Made by a program: the position numbers and the translations under genes | Assembly: GCF_000568405.1 (NCBI RefSeq) | Contig: NZ_ARZY01000033.1 | Location: forward strand, 1-48,838 | Length of the DNA stretch: 48,838 bases | Source of the DNA: Catenovulum agarivorans DS-2 | GTDB taxonomy: Bacteria > Pseudomonadota > Gammaproteobacteria > Enterobacterales > Alteromonadaceae | Direction of reading: 5' to 3' | Part shown: one piece after another, positions 35,768 to 43,751 of the stretch | Layout of the letters: each line of letters starts with the position of its first letter | How positions within the stretch are numbered: the stretch's first letter is position 1 | The notes under the pieces: model-generated | Told to the model about the DNA's origin: nothing | Databases searched by the model: none | Seen by the model: the letters and a program-made list of their open reading frames with translations, nothing else

Positions 35768-36034
35768 GTTGTTTATTGAAGAGAGTCGCTGGTGAATGTG
35801 TCGCTGCTCGAACAGTGCATTCAAGCCTATTCGAAGCTTAATTTGTATTTTCAAATAAAACCACCAAGGGTTAGCAAACGAGTGATTACAGTAGGCTGGT
35901 ATTAGGGGCTTGTGATTTACACGGGCAATGATATTAACGAAGAGCCGGATGCGGTGTTATTTTTAACATTAGGGCACGTCCAGAGCTGTATGAGGCGGCT
36001 CAGTAATAGGCCGTTCTACCATGACTATTTTTAG
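35768..36034. other. Intergenic stretch, possible decayed short reading frame
   Basis: About 300 bases separate fadH from higB. The only notable coding potential is a 39-codon frame from GTG 35912 to TAG 36031 (it begins VIYTGNDINEEPDAVLFLTL). It has a weak GGGG upstream and I do not recognise it. It may be the end of a decayed gene left by insertion of the higBA module, or chance. The region otherwise shows no terminator for fadH. Confidence 0.3.
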
Positions 36035-36063
36035 TGGACACTTGTTGCGCAACGCGCTACACT
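36035..36063 (+). promoter_or_regulatory. Candidate higBA promoter with a palindromic operator
   Basis: TGGACA (36035-36040) and TACACT (36058-36063) are separated by exactly 17 bases. The spacer holds the perfect 10-bp palindrome GTTGCGCAAC (36044-36053), a good site for autorepression by HigA. The predicted start is at or next to the higB ATG (36070), so the message would be nearly leaderless, consistent with the lack of a ribosome site. Confidence 0.55.
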
Positions 36064-36069
36064 TTGCTA

Positions 36070-36348
36070 ATGATCAAAACATTTAAACATAAAGGCTTGA
36101 AAAAGTTCTTCGAGACTGGAAGTAAAGTCGGAATTCAAGCTAAACATGAACGCCGTTTGAGAATGCAACTGGCCGCTATTGATACCGCTTCAGTTATTGA
36201 AGATATCGATTTACCCGGATTTAAGTTGCACCAATTAAAAGGTAATCGAGATGGTATTTGGTCAATAACTGTAAATGGTAATTGGCGAGTAACATTTGAA
36301 TTCAAAGATGGTAACGCCTACATATTAAACTACGAGGATTATCACTAA
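36070..36348 (+). CDS. higB: HigB-type toxin (RelE/ParE superfamily)
   Basis: A 92-residue toxin of the HigB group, expected to cleave mRNA in ribosomes as RelE-family enzymes do. The sequence MIKTFKHKGLKKFFETGSK, the central IDLPGFKLHQLKGNRDGIWSITVNGNWRVTFEF and terminal NYEDYH match the chromosomal HigB family; the ending WRVTFEF-x-DGNAYILNYEDYH is a strong match. It precedes the antitoxin, the reversed order typical of hig modules. The start at 36070 is chosen by family alignment; no Shine-Dalgarno sequence precedes it. The TAA overlaps the higA ATG by one base. Confidence 0.93.
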   Translation: MIKTFKHKGLKKFFETGSKVGIQAKHERRLRMQLAAIDTASVIEDIDLPGFKLHQLKGNRDGIWSITVNGNWRVTFEFKDGNAYILNYEDYH

Positions 36349-36641
36349 TGGCTATGCATAATCCACCGCATCCGGGTGAATTTATTTCCGATGTATATAT
36401 GGAACCTTTTGGTTACAGCTGTAGATTTGTCGCAAAACAATTGGATGTCTCAGCCTCGACTCTTAACAGAGTCCTTAAAGGGCAGAGTTCTATTACTCCG
36501 GAAATGGCATTGAGATTGTCTAAGGCTTTGGGTAGAAGTCCGGAAAGTTGGCTATCTATGCAGGACAATTACAATCTTTGGCAAGCTAAAAAAAACGTTA
36601 ATTTGACCAAAGTTCACCCTATAAATTTCGCCGCAGCGTAA
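36348..36641 (+). CDS. higA: HigA-type antitoxin (helix-turn-helix)
   Basis: A 97-residue XRE-type DNA-binding antitoxin that neutralises HigB and represses the promoter with it. The family signature is visible: NPPHPGEFISDVYMEPFGYS, then VAKQLDVSASTLNRVLKGQSSITPEMALRLSKALG, containing the helix-turn-helix, and SPESWLSMQDNYNLWQA. The A of its ATG is the last base of the higB stop, a one-base overlap that couples translation. The module sits between housekeeping genes fadH and uvrD, a usual place for a mobile or recently acquired addiction module. No transposase is adjacent. Confidence 0.95.
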   Translation: MAMHNPPHPGEFISDVYMEPFGYSCRFVAKQLDVSASTLNRVLKGQSSITPEMALRLSKALGRSPESWLSMQDNYNLWQAKKNVNLTKVHPINFAAA

Positions 36642-36737
36642 TGTGTATATGCAGTACCAGAAGATGGACCACCATCTCATTTATTACCAAAAAACTATAA
36701 GTTTATGGTGATTTGAAAATATAATAAATAAGGGTAT

Positions 36738-36755
36738 GTTGCGCGAAGCCGCAAC
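36738..36755 (+). other. Stem-loop downstream of higA
   Basis: GTTGCG (36738-36743) and CGCAAC (36750-36755) pair around CGAAGC. The arms equal the half-sites of the palindrome GTTGCGCAAC in the higBA promoter. It may be a second HigA site or a weak terminator; no U-tract follows. Confidence 0.35.
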
Positions 36756-36780
36756 TTAATCTTATTGTTGGGTCGTTCTT

Positions 36781-36844
36781 CTGCATCCTGCAGTCACGGC
36801 ATTAGTGCATCCTTGCACGTCACAAGCCCGGTGCAGAGTTCTGC
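36781..36844. repeat. Cluster of three mini-palindromes upstream of uvrD
   Basis: CTGCA-TCC-TGCAG (36781-36793), GTGCA-TCCT-TGCAC (36805-36818) and GCAGA-GT-TCTGC (36833-36844) follow each other within 64 bases of the higA-uvrD gap. The first two share the loop core TCC and look like degenerate copies. The segment 36642-37048 contains no convincing gene; a left-strand frame there lacks family resemblance. I interpret it as repeat-element DNA plus the uvrD promoter region. Confidence 0.5.
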
Positions 36845-36985
36845 TCCTTTCAATTTGTTTAGTATTTTGGCGGCCCATCATCCATGCAGCAAGCCAATAT
36901 TGCGACAGCGACGAAACCCTTTGGTAAGGTGTGTTTGATAACTTGAATATAATGCACCATGCTATCAGCGGCAATGAATCCAAAC

Positions 36986-37014
36986 TTGGGAACTGTCCGT
37001 TTATCCAGTATACT
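36986..37014 (+). promoter_or_regulatory. uvrD promoter overlapped by a LexA-like box
   Basis: TTGGGA (36986-36991) and TATACT (37009-37014) lie exactly 17 bases apart. The spacer is almost completely the sequence CTGTCCGTTTATCCAG (36993-37008), i.e. CTGT-N8-CCAG, one base off the LexA core CTGT-N8-ACAG and with CTG-N10-CAG intact; it continues into TA as in consensus. uvrD is an established SOS gene in E. coli, so this site is expected. Predicted transcription start is near 37021, 28 bases before the ATG. Confidence 0.7.
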
Positions 37015-37048
37015 GCGCGCAGTTTTAAAAAATGCGAAGGTCGAATGC

Positions 37049-39214
37049 ATGGATATTCATGGTTTAATTGATGGGTTAAATGACAAACAGCGTGAGGCAG
37101 TTGCCGCGCCTCAACAATCAATGTTGTTACTTGCAGGTGCCGGCAGTGGTAAAACACGTGTACTAGTGCAACGGATAGCATGGCTAATACAAGCCGAAAA
37201 TATCTCGCCCCATTCAATTTTAGCGGTAACTTTTACCAATAAAGCGGCGGCAGAAATGCGCCACAGGGTGGAAGACTTATTGCAAACCTCAGTGCAAAGC
37301 ATGTGGATAGGCACATTCCATGGATTGGCCCACCGCATGTTGCGCTTGCATTATGCTGATGCTGGTTTGCCAGAGGGTTTTCAAATACTCGATGCAGACG
37401 ACCAATTACGTTTAATAAAACGCGTAGTCCGCGCACTCGATTTAGACGAAAAAAAATGGCCACCAAAACAAGCTATGTGGTACATCAATGGGCAAAAGGA
37501 TGAAGGTTTACGCCCGCATCACATTGAAACTTGGGGCAATCAACAAGACGAAATTTACAAACGCATTTATCAAGCTTATCAAGAAACTTGCGACCGCTCA
37601 GGGCTAGTCGATTTTGCTGAGCTATTATTACGTGCGCACGAACTATGGCTAAAACATCCACACTTGTTGCGCCATTACCAACAAAGATTTAAACATGTTT
37701 TAGTCGACGAATTTCAAGATACCAACAGCATTCAATATGCATGGTTAAGATTATTGGCCGATGCCGATAATTTTATCAGTATAGTGGGTGATGATGACCA
37801 ATCTATCTACGGTTGGCGTGGTGCAAAAGTGGAAAATATCCAACGCTTTTTAGACGATTTTCCAGACGCGCACATGATCCGCCTAGAACAAAACTATCGT
37901 TCAAGCGGTACTATTTTGAAAGCCGCCAATGCGGTTATTGCGCATAATTCAGGTCGATTAGGCAAAAACTTATGGACACAAGCTGGTGATGGTGAGCCAA
38001 TCAAACTTTATTCGGCTTTTAATGAACTTGATGAAGCAAGATTTATTGTTGGTCGCATTAAAGAGTGGTTAGAACAAGGCAATGCGTTAAAAGACAGTGC
38101 CATTTTGTATCGAAGTAACGCGCAATCACGTGTGCTGGAAGAAGCATTAATTACCGAACAAATACCTTATCGAATTTATGGCGGTTTGCGTTTCTTCGAA
38201 CGCCAAGAAATTAAAGATGCATTGGCCTATTTACGTTTGTTGAACAACCGTCAAGACGATGCCGCATTTGAACGTATTATCAATACACCAACGCGTGGGA
38301 TAGGTGAAAAATCATTACAGCAAATTCGCCAATATGCGCGTGAACACCAACAAACCATGTGGCAGGCAGCCGAGAATTTAATTGCAGAAAAATTATTAGC
38401 TGGGCGTGCGGCCAATTCTGTTCGTAGCTTTGTAAACAAAATAAATGAACTCGAACACGAAATTGAAGACTTAGTTTTATACCGTCAGTGTGATGTGGTA
38501 ATTAAATCTTCTGGTTTACACTTTATGTATCAATCAGAAAAAGGCGAAAAAGCACAAGCGCGTATTGAAAACTTAGAAGAATTGGTAACAGCTTGCCGCC
38601 AGTTTGAAAATACTGAACCCGAGTTATCTGATTTAAGTGCGTTTTTATCGCATGCAGCGCTGGAATCGGGCGAAAATCAAGCTGAGCGCAATCAAGATGC
38701 AGTGCAAATGATGACCTTACACAGTGCCAAAGGTTTGGAGTTTCCACTAGTGTTTATTGGTGGTGTTGAAGAGGGCATGTTTCCGAGTTTACAAACCACC
38801 GAAGAATCAGGCCGCATGGAAGAAGAACGAAGATTGTGTTATGTCGGCATGACAAGGGCAAAACAGCAGCTATATTTAACTTATGCAGAATCGCGTCGCA
38901 TTTATGGTAAAGATCAATATCATGCGCCCAGCCGGTTTATTCGTGAAATACCGGCCGGTTGTGTCAGCGAAATTCGGTTAAATAGCCAAATTAGTCGACC
39001 AGCCGCAGTAGGTCGCTTTAGTGCCAGCGTAGTGGAAGATAGTTTTAACCAAACTGGTTTACAGCTTGGCCAACGAGTGATGCATGCAAAATTTGGTGAA
39101 GGGACTATTCTTAATTACGAAGGCAGTGGGCAGAATAGCCGCGTTCAAGTGAACTTTGACCAAGTAGGCAGTAAATGGTTGGTGGTGGCTTTTGCGCGCT
39201 TAGAAGTTATTTGA
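37049..39214 (+). CDS. uvrD: DNA helicase II UvrD
   Basis: Superfamily 1A 3'-5' helicase for nucleotide-excision and mismatch repair and for clearing RecA filaments. The Walker A motif is GAGSGKT (about residues 30-36), motif Ia SILAVTFTNKAAAEMR, Walker B DEFQDTN, GDDDQSIYGWRGA, EQNYRSS, LHSAKGLEF and YVGMTRAKQQLYL. With the ATG at 37049 the protein has 721 residues, matching E. coli (720), and starts MDIHGLIDGLNDKQREAV. A longer in-frame start at 36959 would run through the promoter and LexA-like box, so it is rejected. The C-terminal VMHAKFGEGTILNYEG is the UvrD Tudor-like region. Confidence 0.97.
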   Translation: MDIHGLIDGLNDKQREAVAAPQQSMLLLAGAGSGKTRVLVQRIAWLIQAENISPHSILAVTFTNKAAAEMRHRVEDLLQTSVQSMWIGTFHGLAHRMLRLHYADAGLPEGFQILDADDQLRLIKRVVRALDLDEKKWPPKQAMWYINGQKDEGLRPHHIETWGNQQDEIYKRIYQAYQETCDRSGLVDFAELLLRAHELWLKHPHLLRHYQQRFKHVLVDEFQDTNSIQYAWLRLLADADNFISIVGDDDQSIYGWRGAKVENIQRFLDDFPDAHMIRLEQNYRSSGTILKAANAVIAHNSGRLGKNLWTQAGDGEPIKLYSAFNELDEARFIVGRIKEWLEQGNALKDSAILYRSNAQSRVLEEALITEQIPYRIYGGLRFFERQEIKDALAYLRLLNNRQDDAAFERIINTPTRGIGEKSLQQIRQYAREHQQTMWQAAENLIAEKLLAGRAANSVRSFVNKINELEHEIEDLVLYRQCDVVIKSSGLHFMYQSEKGEKAQARIENLEELVTACRQFENTEPELSDLSAFLSHAALESGENQAERNQDAVQMMTLHSAKGLEFPLVFIGGVEEGMFPSLQTTEESGRMEEERRLCYVGMTRAKQQLYLTYAESRRIYGKDQYHAPSRFIREIPAGCVSEIRLNSQISRPAAVGRFSASVVEDSFNQTGLQLGQRVMHAKFGEGTILNYEGSGQNSRVQVNFDQVGSKWLVVAFARLEVI

Positions 39215-39222
39215 GGTAAGAG

Positions 39223-40473
39223 TTGGAACAATACAAGCTGTTAATTGTTGAAGACAGTCGGCCGATATCAACATTGGTTGAATATGTCGCAAAAGAAGCT
39301 GGTTATCAAAGCGTTATTGTTGAAACACTTGCTGAATGCAAACAAGTGTTGGCGCAAGAAGATAACTTTTATCTAGCCTCGGTTGATTACAGCTTACCGG
39401 ATGGTCCAGATGGTGAAGCCATTGATGAAGTTATAAAAAAGGGCATTCCAGCCATTGTAATGACAGGCCATTTAGATAGCGAAATTCGCGATCACATCCT
39501 CAGCAAAGCTGTTTCTGATTATATCCCCAAAGAAAGTTCTGAAGCTTTTGCTTACTTAGCTAAGCAATTTCATCGATTTAAACACAACCCTAATTTTAAG
39601 GTATTGGTGGTCGATGATTCTGCTTCAACTCGCTCCTATGTACGAAATTTGCTCGAGCGTAACCTTTATGAAGTCATTGAAGCTGAAAATGGGCAACAAG
39701 GGTTAGCTTTATTGGCCGCCAACCCTGATACTCAACTCATTATTACCGATTACGAAATGCCTGTTATGAATGGGGTGCGTTTTGTCAGCGAGGTTCGTAA
39801 AACGTATGCAAAAGAATCGGTGTGTATTATCGGACTATCGGGTGGAGGGGCAACTTCGTTGTCAGCTCGTTTTATTCATAACGGTGCCAATGACTTTTTA
39901 CAAAAACCTTTCTGTTTAGAAGAGTTTTATTGTCGAATTTATCAGAGTATTGAACACCTTGAGCATATGGCTAAGCTAAAGCAGCTAGCCGATGTAGATT
40001 CGATGACTGGGTTGTATAACCGTTATGCCTTTTTTAATAAAGCAAACCAGTTAGGCGGCAAAATTGAAAGTAGTCAATACGCAGTTGCAATGATTGATAT
40101 CGATCACTTTAAAAAGATTAATGATGAATTTGGACATGACATGGGTGATGAAGTTATTCAGAACTTAGCACTGTCATTACAACAAGAGTTCGATCGAGAG
40201 ATATTGTGCCGTATGGGAGGCGAAGAGTTTGTGGTTTGGTTTATAGATGGCAGTGCGCAAAGCCATTGTCATTTATTGGATGCTTTTCGTGAGCGGGTCG
40301 GCGAACAGCTAGTGCGCTGTGGGAATTATGAGACGCATTATAGTATCAGTATTGGTTATGCCTGTGCCCCAGACAATATCGAACAAGTGATTCAATATGC
40401 CGACCAAGCCTTATATCAAAGTAAAACCCAAGGAAGAAATCAGCTTACCCTGTATTCAACCCAAGGCGTATAA
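39223..40473 (+). CDS. REC-REC-GGDEF response regulator / diguanylate cyclase, copy 1
   Basis: A 416-residue cytoplasmic regulator with two receivers and a diguanylate cyclase domain that would make c-di-GMP upon phosphorylation. Receiver 1 (about 5-105) has acceptor D55 in ASVDYSLPDG, receiver 2 (about 125-245) has D176 in ITDYEMP with K228. GGDEF domain: DVDSMTGLYNR, IDIDHFKKINDEFGHDMGD and an intact GGEEF at 332-336. The upstream inhibitory-site position reads FDRE, not RxxD, so canonical product inhibition is probably missing. The start is TTG eight bases after the uvrD stop. It is a tandem paralogue of the next gene, 12 bases away. Confidence 0.93.
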   Translation: MEQYKLLIVEDSRPISTLVEYVAKEAGYQSVIVETLAECKQVLAQEDNFYLASVDYSLPDGPDGEAIDEVIKKGIPAIVMTGHLDSEIRDHILSKAVSDYIPKESSEAFAYLAKQFHRFKHNPNFKVLVVDDSASTRSYVRNLLERNLYEVIEAENGQQGLALLAANPDTQLIITDYEMPVMNGVRFVSEVRKTYAKESVCIIGLSGGGATSLSARFIHNGANDFLQKPFCLEEFYCRIYQSIEHLEHMAKLKQLADVDSMTGLYNRYAFFNKANQLGGKIESSQYAVAMIDIDHFKKINDEFGHDMGDEVIQNLALSLQQEFDREILCRMGGEEFVVWFIDGSAQSHCHLLDAFRERVGEQLVRCGNYETHYSISIGYACAPDNIEQVIQYADQALYQSKTQGRNQLTLYSTQGV

Positions 40474-40485
40474 ATAGGATAGTGC

Positions 40486-41730
40486 ATGAATAACCGAGTA
40501 TTGATTGTTGAAGACCACAAAACAACAGCAGAAATTCTGACTAAAATAGCCCAGAAACTTGGTTTTGAAGTCGAGGTAATGTCTAGTTTGGCTGATTTAA
40601 CCGCAAGCCTGATTGAAGACAAAGCATACTTTTGTGCTTGTGTTGATTTTCATTTGCCCGATGCACACCACGGGGAAGCGATTGACCAAACGGTTGCGGC
40701 GAAAATTCCTACTTTTGTGTTAACAGGCCGCCTTGATGAGCAAGTCCGTCAAAAAGTGATGACCAAGGCAGTTGTCGACTTTATTTTAAAAGAAACGGTG
40801 CATTCCTTTGATTATGTTGGAAAATTACTCACTCGACTAAAACGAAATATGCAAGTCAACATATTGGTTGTTGACGACTCATTGTCTGTGCGCAAGTATT
40901 TACGTACTTTGTTAGAGCGACAAAATTTTACCGTAATTGAGGCAGTAGATGGATTAGATGCTCTGGCGCTATTGGCTGAAACCCCACAAATTAAGGTTGT
41001 GATAACCGACTATGAAATGCCAAATATGTCGGGCGTGGAACTTACCTCAAAAATCCGGCGGAAGCACCCGCATGAAAAAATAGCGATAGTTGCGATTTCG
41101 AGCAGCAACAATGCAATGTTAACTGCCCGATTCTTAAAAAATGGGGCGAATGACGCCTTGAATAAACCTTTTGACGCTGAGGAGTTTTACACGCGGATTT
41201 TTCGAAATCTTGAGTATATCGAGCAAATTGAAGAAATTGAATTTGCGGCAAATCACGATTATTTAACTAAAATTAAGAATCGTCGCTGTTTTTTTGAATT
41301 ATCCAACCAAGCGCTTAAAACCGCAAACAAACCTAGTGCATTAGCGTTGCTCGATTTAGACCATTTTAAAGCAATTAACGATACTTACGGGCATGAAGCC
41401 GGTGATATCATTTTGGTTCAGGCCGCTCAGCGTATGGCTGCTCATTTTAAAGATGGTATAGTCGCACGATTAGGTGGCGAAGAGTTTTGTGTATTGTTGC
41501 CTGAAACATCCATTGATGAAGCATTGGGGCGTTTTGAATTTTTGTGCCACCACTTTGATAGTTTTGAGTTTAAAGTGTTAACTCAATCACTCAATGTCAC
41601 AACAAGTATAGGCTTGGTTGAAATTAGCCAACAAGATTTATCGACTGCGTTAAAACAAGCTGACGAAGCGCTATACGCTGCAAAAGAGCATGGCCGTAAT
41701 CAAGTTGTCCAGTATGGTCAATCAATCTAA
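40486..41730 (+). CDS. REC-REC-GGDEF response regulator / diguanylate cyclase, copy 2
   Basis: A 414-residue paralogue of the preceding gene with the same three-domain order. Receiver 1 acceptor is D54 (CVDFHLPDAHHGEAID), receiver 2 acceptor D175 (ITDYEMPNMSG) with NKPF lysine. The GGDEF domain has HDYLTKIKNRR, LLDLDHFKAINDTYGHEAGD and an intact GGEEF at 330-334. The inhibitory-site position reads FKDG, again not RxxD. Both copies are full length and intact, which indicates selection for two enzymes, not a decaying duplicate. No cognate kinase is adjacent; the hybrid kinases at 19-27 kb are too far to link. Confidence 0.93.
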   Translation: MNNRVLIVEDHKTTAEILTKIAQKLGFEVEVMSSLADLTASLIEDKAYFCACVDFHLPDAHHGEAIDQTVAAKIPTFVLTGRLDEQVRQKVMTKAVVDFILKETVHSFDYVGKLLTRLKRNMQVNILVVDDSLSVRKYLRTLLERQNFTVIEAVDGLDALALLAETPQIKVVITDYEMPNMSGVELTSKIRRKHPHEKIAIVAISSSNNAMLTARFLKNGANDALNKPFDAEEFYTRIFRNLEYIEQIEEIEFAANHDYLTKIKNRRCFFELSNQALKTANKPSALALLDLDHFKAINDTYGHEAGDIILVQAAQRMAAHFKDGIVARLGGEEFCVLLPETSIDEALGRFEFLCHHFDSFEFKVLTQSLNVTTSIGLVEISQQDLSTALKQADEALYAAKEHGRNQVVQYGQSI

Positions 41731-41827
41731 CTTGTCAGTTAGCTATTAATCATTATAATACCGCCTCTTTTTTGAGCAAATCAGCTCATGTCTAATCTTC
41801 AACGCTGGTTGTATAAGGTGTAGCAAG

Positions 41828-43039
41828 TTGTTACCTGCGGTTAAAAACTCTCCTTGGTTGTTTATTTCTTTAAGTGTATTAACTGGATTGATCGGTTCGT
41901 TCGTATATCCGCTGATGAGCTTGTTTCTAGTACAAGATCTCGATGTTCAGCCTATATTTATTGGTGTGTATACTGTTAGTGTAACTGTATCAGGTTTGCT
42001 GATAAGCCAGTGGTTAGGTAAAAAAGCCGACACAGGTGTGAGTGCACGCAAGATGTATATTTTTTCAGTTGTGGCCATGGCGATAGGCTTGTTTATTTAT
42101 GCGAATGCTGCTTCATTTTGGTTGGTGTTGGCCGCGGGCATTGCGTTTGTCGCTGTGGGTAATGCGGCAATACCACAAATGTTGACGGTTTCTAGGCAGT
42201 GGGCAAATCAGACTAATAAAGTTGATATTGCACAGTTTAACGCCAAGCTACGTGCTGCTATTTCATTGGCATGGATGGCCGGCCCTGCGATCGGGTTTGC
42301 ACTTGCATCAGCATTAGGTTTTTTTGCCTCCTTTTATATGTCTGCTGTTTGTGCCCTTATTGCTGCTATATTTGCTTTTAAATTTATTCCAGATATTCGT
42401 GCAAATAATGCAAGTTTAAACGCAGATAAATCCCAAACGGCAGGCTGGCCGTTTTGGTTATTAACTGCTTCTGTCACTTTAGGCTCGGTTGCTAATACCT
42501 TGTATTCATCATCAATGCCGCTATACACCATCCGAGAGCTTGGGTTCGAGCAATATACCCCAGGTTTGTTTATGGGTTTGGTTGCCTGTTTAGAGATCCC
42601 CGTGATGCTATTGTCGAGCCGGCTTAGTCGGCGTGTGAGTAAAACTACCTTGGTTGCGATAGCCTATGTTTTTGCCATGGTATTTTATGTTGGGATTTAT
42701 TTCGCAGAGCAGGTTTGGCAATTCATAGGTTTGCAATTTATCAATGCTATTTTTTATGGGTTATTTGCAGGGCTAACGCTTACTTTACTGCAGCAAGAAT
42801 TACCGCAGCGTGTCGGTTTTACCTCAGCATGCTATTCGAATGCGATAAAAACTGGTGTAATGTTAGGCAGTACATTAACTGGTTTTATTGGTCAATTTTT
42901 GTCATTTAGGTTGGCTAATTTAGGCGCATTTGTTGCCATTTTTTCAGCGCTATTATGCTTGTGCGCTTTTGTTTGGCTTAATACTAAACGTACTCGTGCT
43001 ACAACAGCGGAATTGACTTTGTCGACTCAGGCTATTTAA
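41828..43039 (+). CDS. MFS transporter, sugar efflux (SetA/SetB) type
   Basis: A 403-residue inner-membrane transporter with about twelve hydrophobic segments in the order expected for the major facilitator superfamily. Features similar to the Set family of sugar efflux proteins are LTGLIGSFVYPLMSLFLV, the loop SQWLGKKADTGVSARKM between TM2 and TM3 (a variant of the MFS motif A), and MAGPAIGFALAS in TM5. The start is TTG with AAGG about eight bases upstream. It follows the cyclase genes on the same strand after 97 bases and precedes the phosphatase-like gene by 33 bases; the latter pair may share a transcript. Substrate cannot be assigned. Confidence 0.88.
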   Translation: MLPAVKNSPWLFISLSVLTGLIGSFVYPLMSLFLVQDLDVQPIFIGVYTVSVTVSGLLISQWLGKKADTGVSARKMYIFSVVAMAIGLFIYANAASFWLVLAAGIAFVAVGNAAIPQMLTVSRQWANQTNKVDIAQFNAKLRAAISLAWMAGPAIGFALASALGFFASFYMSAVCALIAAIFAFKFIPDIRANNASLNADKSQTAGWPFWLLTASVTLGSVANTLYSSSMPLYTIRELGFEQYTPGLFMGLVACLEIPVMLLSSRLSRRVSKTTLVAIAYVFAMVFYVGIYFAEQVWQFIGLQFINAIFYGLFAGLTLTLLQQELPQRVGFTSACYSNAIKTGVMLGSTLTGFIGQFLSFRLANLGAFVAIFSALLCLCAFVWLNTKRTRATTAELTLSTQAI

Positions 43040-43072
43040 GTTTACTCATTATTTTAAGAGGTCAAAAGAACA

Positions 43073-43585
43073 ATGACACACCCAACTTTTCCATTAGCTT
43101 TAAATGATCAAGGTGCCGCGATTATTATAACGCCATGCCCAGGCACCAAAGGTTTACCGTTAGCTGAATCAATCGCACAATTAAAAGCTGAAGGCGCCAG
43201 TGCTGTGCTCACTTTTATGCAGCAATATGAACTCGAAAAAAATGATGTCACCGCAATTAAAGACTTGTGCGAGCAAAACGATATTTTATGGTTTCACCTA
43301 CCTATTCACGATGACCAAGCACCAGAACAAGCATTTCAATCCGCTTGGCAACAAGCAAGAGATACTGTGCATAAGCTATTAGACGATAACAAAAAAATAG
43401 CCGTGCATTGTAAAGGCGGCACCGGCCGTACGGGGTTGGTATCAGCACAAATACTGTTAGAGCGCGGTTGGTCACTGGCAGATGCAAGTGTGGCAATTAA
43501 AGCCCTTAGACCGAATAGTTTAACCTTGCCACCGCATGTGGCGTATTTGAATGAGTTGGAGAAGTCGCTGGCCAAAAAAAGCTGA
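43073..43585 (+). CDS. Tyrosine/dual-specificity phosphatase-like protein
   Basis: A 170-residue cytoplasmic protein with the cysteine-phosphatase signature H112-C113-K-G-G-T-G-R119-T-G; C113 is the predicted nucleophile and R119 the phosphate-binding Arg. The overall pattern, with the early SIAQLKAEGASAVLTFM and the WFHLPIHDDQAPEQ loop that could supply the general acid, resembles the CDKN3-like branch of dual-specificity phosphatases. Protein substrates are rare to predict for bacterial members; phospholipid or nucleotide substrates are possible. It lies 33 bases after the MFS gene. Confidence 0.9.
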   Translation: MTHPTFPLALNDQGAAIIITPCPGTKGLPLAESIAQLKAEGASAVLTFMQQYELEKNDVTAIKDLCEQNDILWFHLPIHDDQAPEQAFQSAWQQARDTVHKLLDDNKKIAVHCKGGTGRTGLVSAQILLERGWSLADASVAIKALRPNSLTLPPHVAYLNELEKSLAKKS

Positions 43586-43625
43586 TCGTGATTTTTAGTT
43601 GAGCGACCAAGTGTAATAGTAGACG

Positions 43626-43697
43626 AAGGGCGTTTTAATTTTGACTAGTGTAAAGTGTGTTGTTTGGGGAGATTGAAAATATAGTCTCCTCGCCCTT
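43626..43697. repeat. Nested inverted repeat after the phosphatase gene
   Basis: AAGGGCG (43626-43632) and CGCCCTT (43691-43697) enclose GGAGA (43668-43672) and TCTCC (43685-43689). The stem-loops are in the gap between convergent genes and may serve as a bidirectional transcript end; no U-tract adjoins. Confidence 0.4.
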
Positions 43698-43751
43698 GCT
43701 GATAGAGTTCAACTGAATATTTATCATTGGTTTGTTTGCGTATCGACACTG

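Noticed and set aside
36959-37048. Longer N-terminus for UvrD
   Set aside because: The extension runs over a promoter and LexA-like box; the family start aligns with MDIHGL at 37049.
36762-37217. Left-strand frame of 151 codons across the higA-uvrD gap
   Set aside because: Its 5' half is antisense to the uvrD coding start and promoter, the translation is Cys/His-rich without any family pattern, and the rest covers mini-palindromes.
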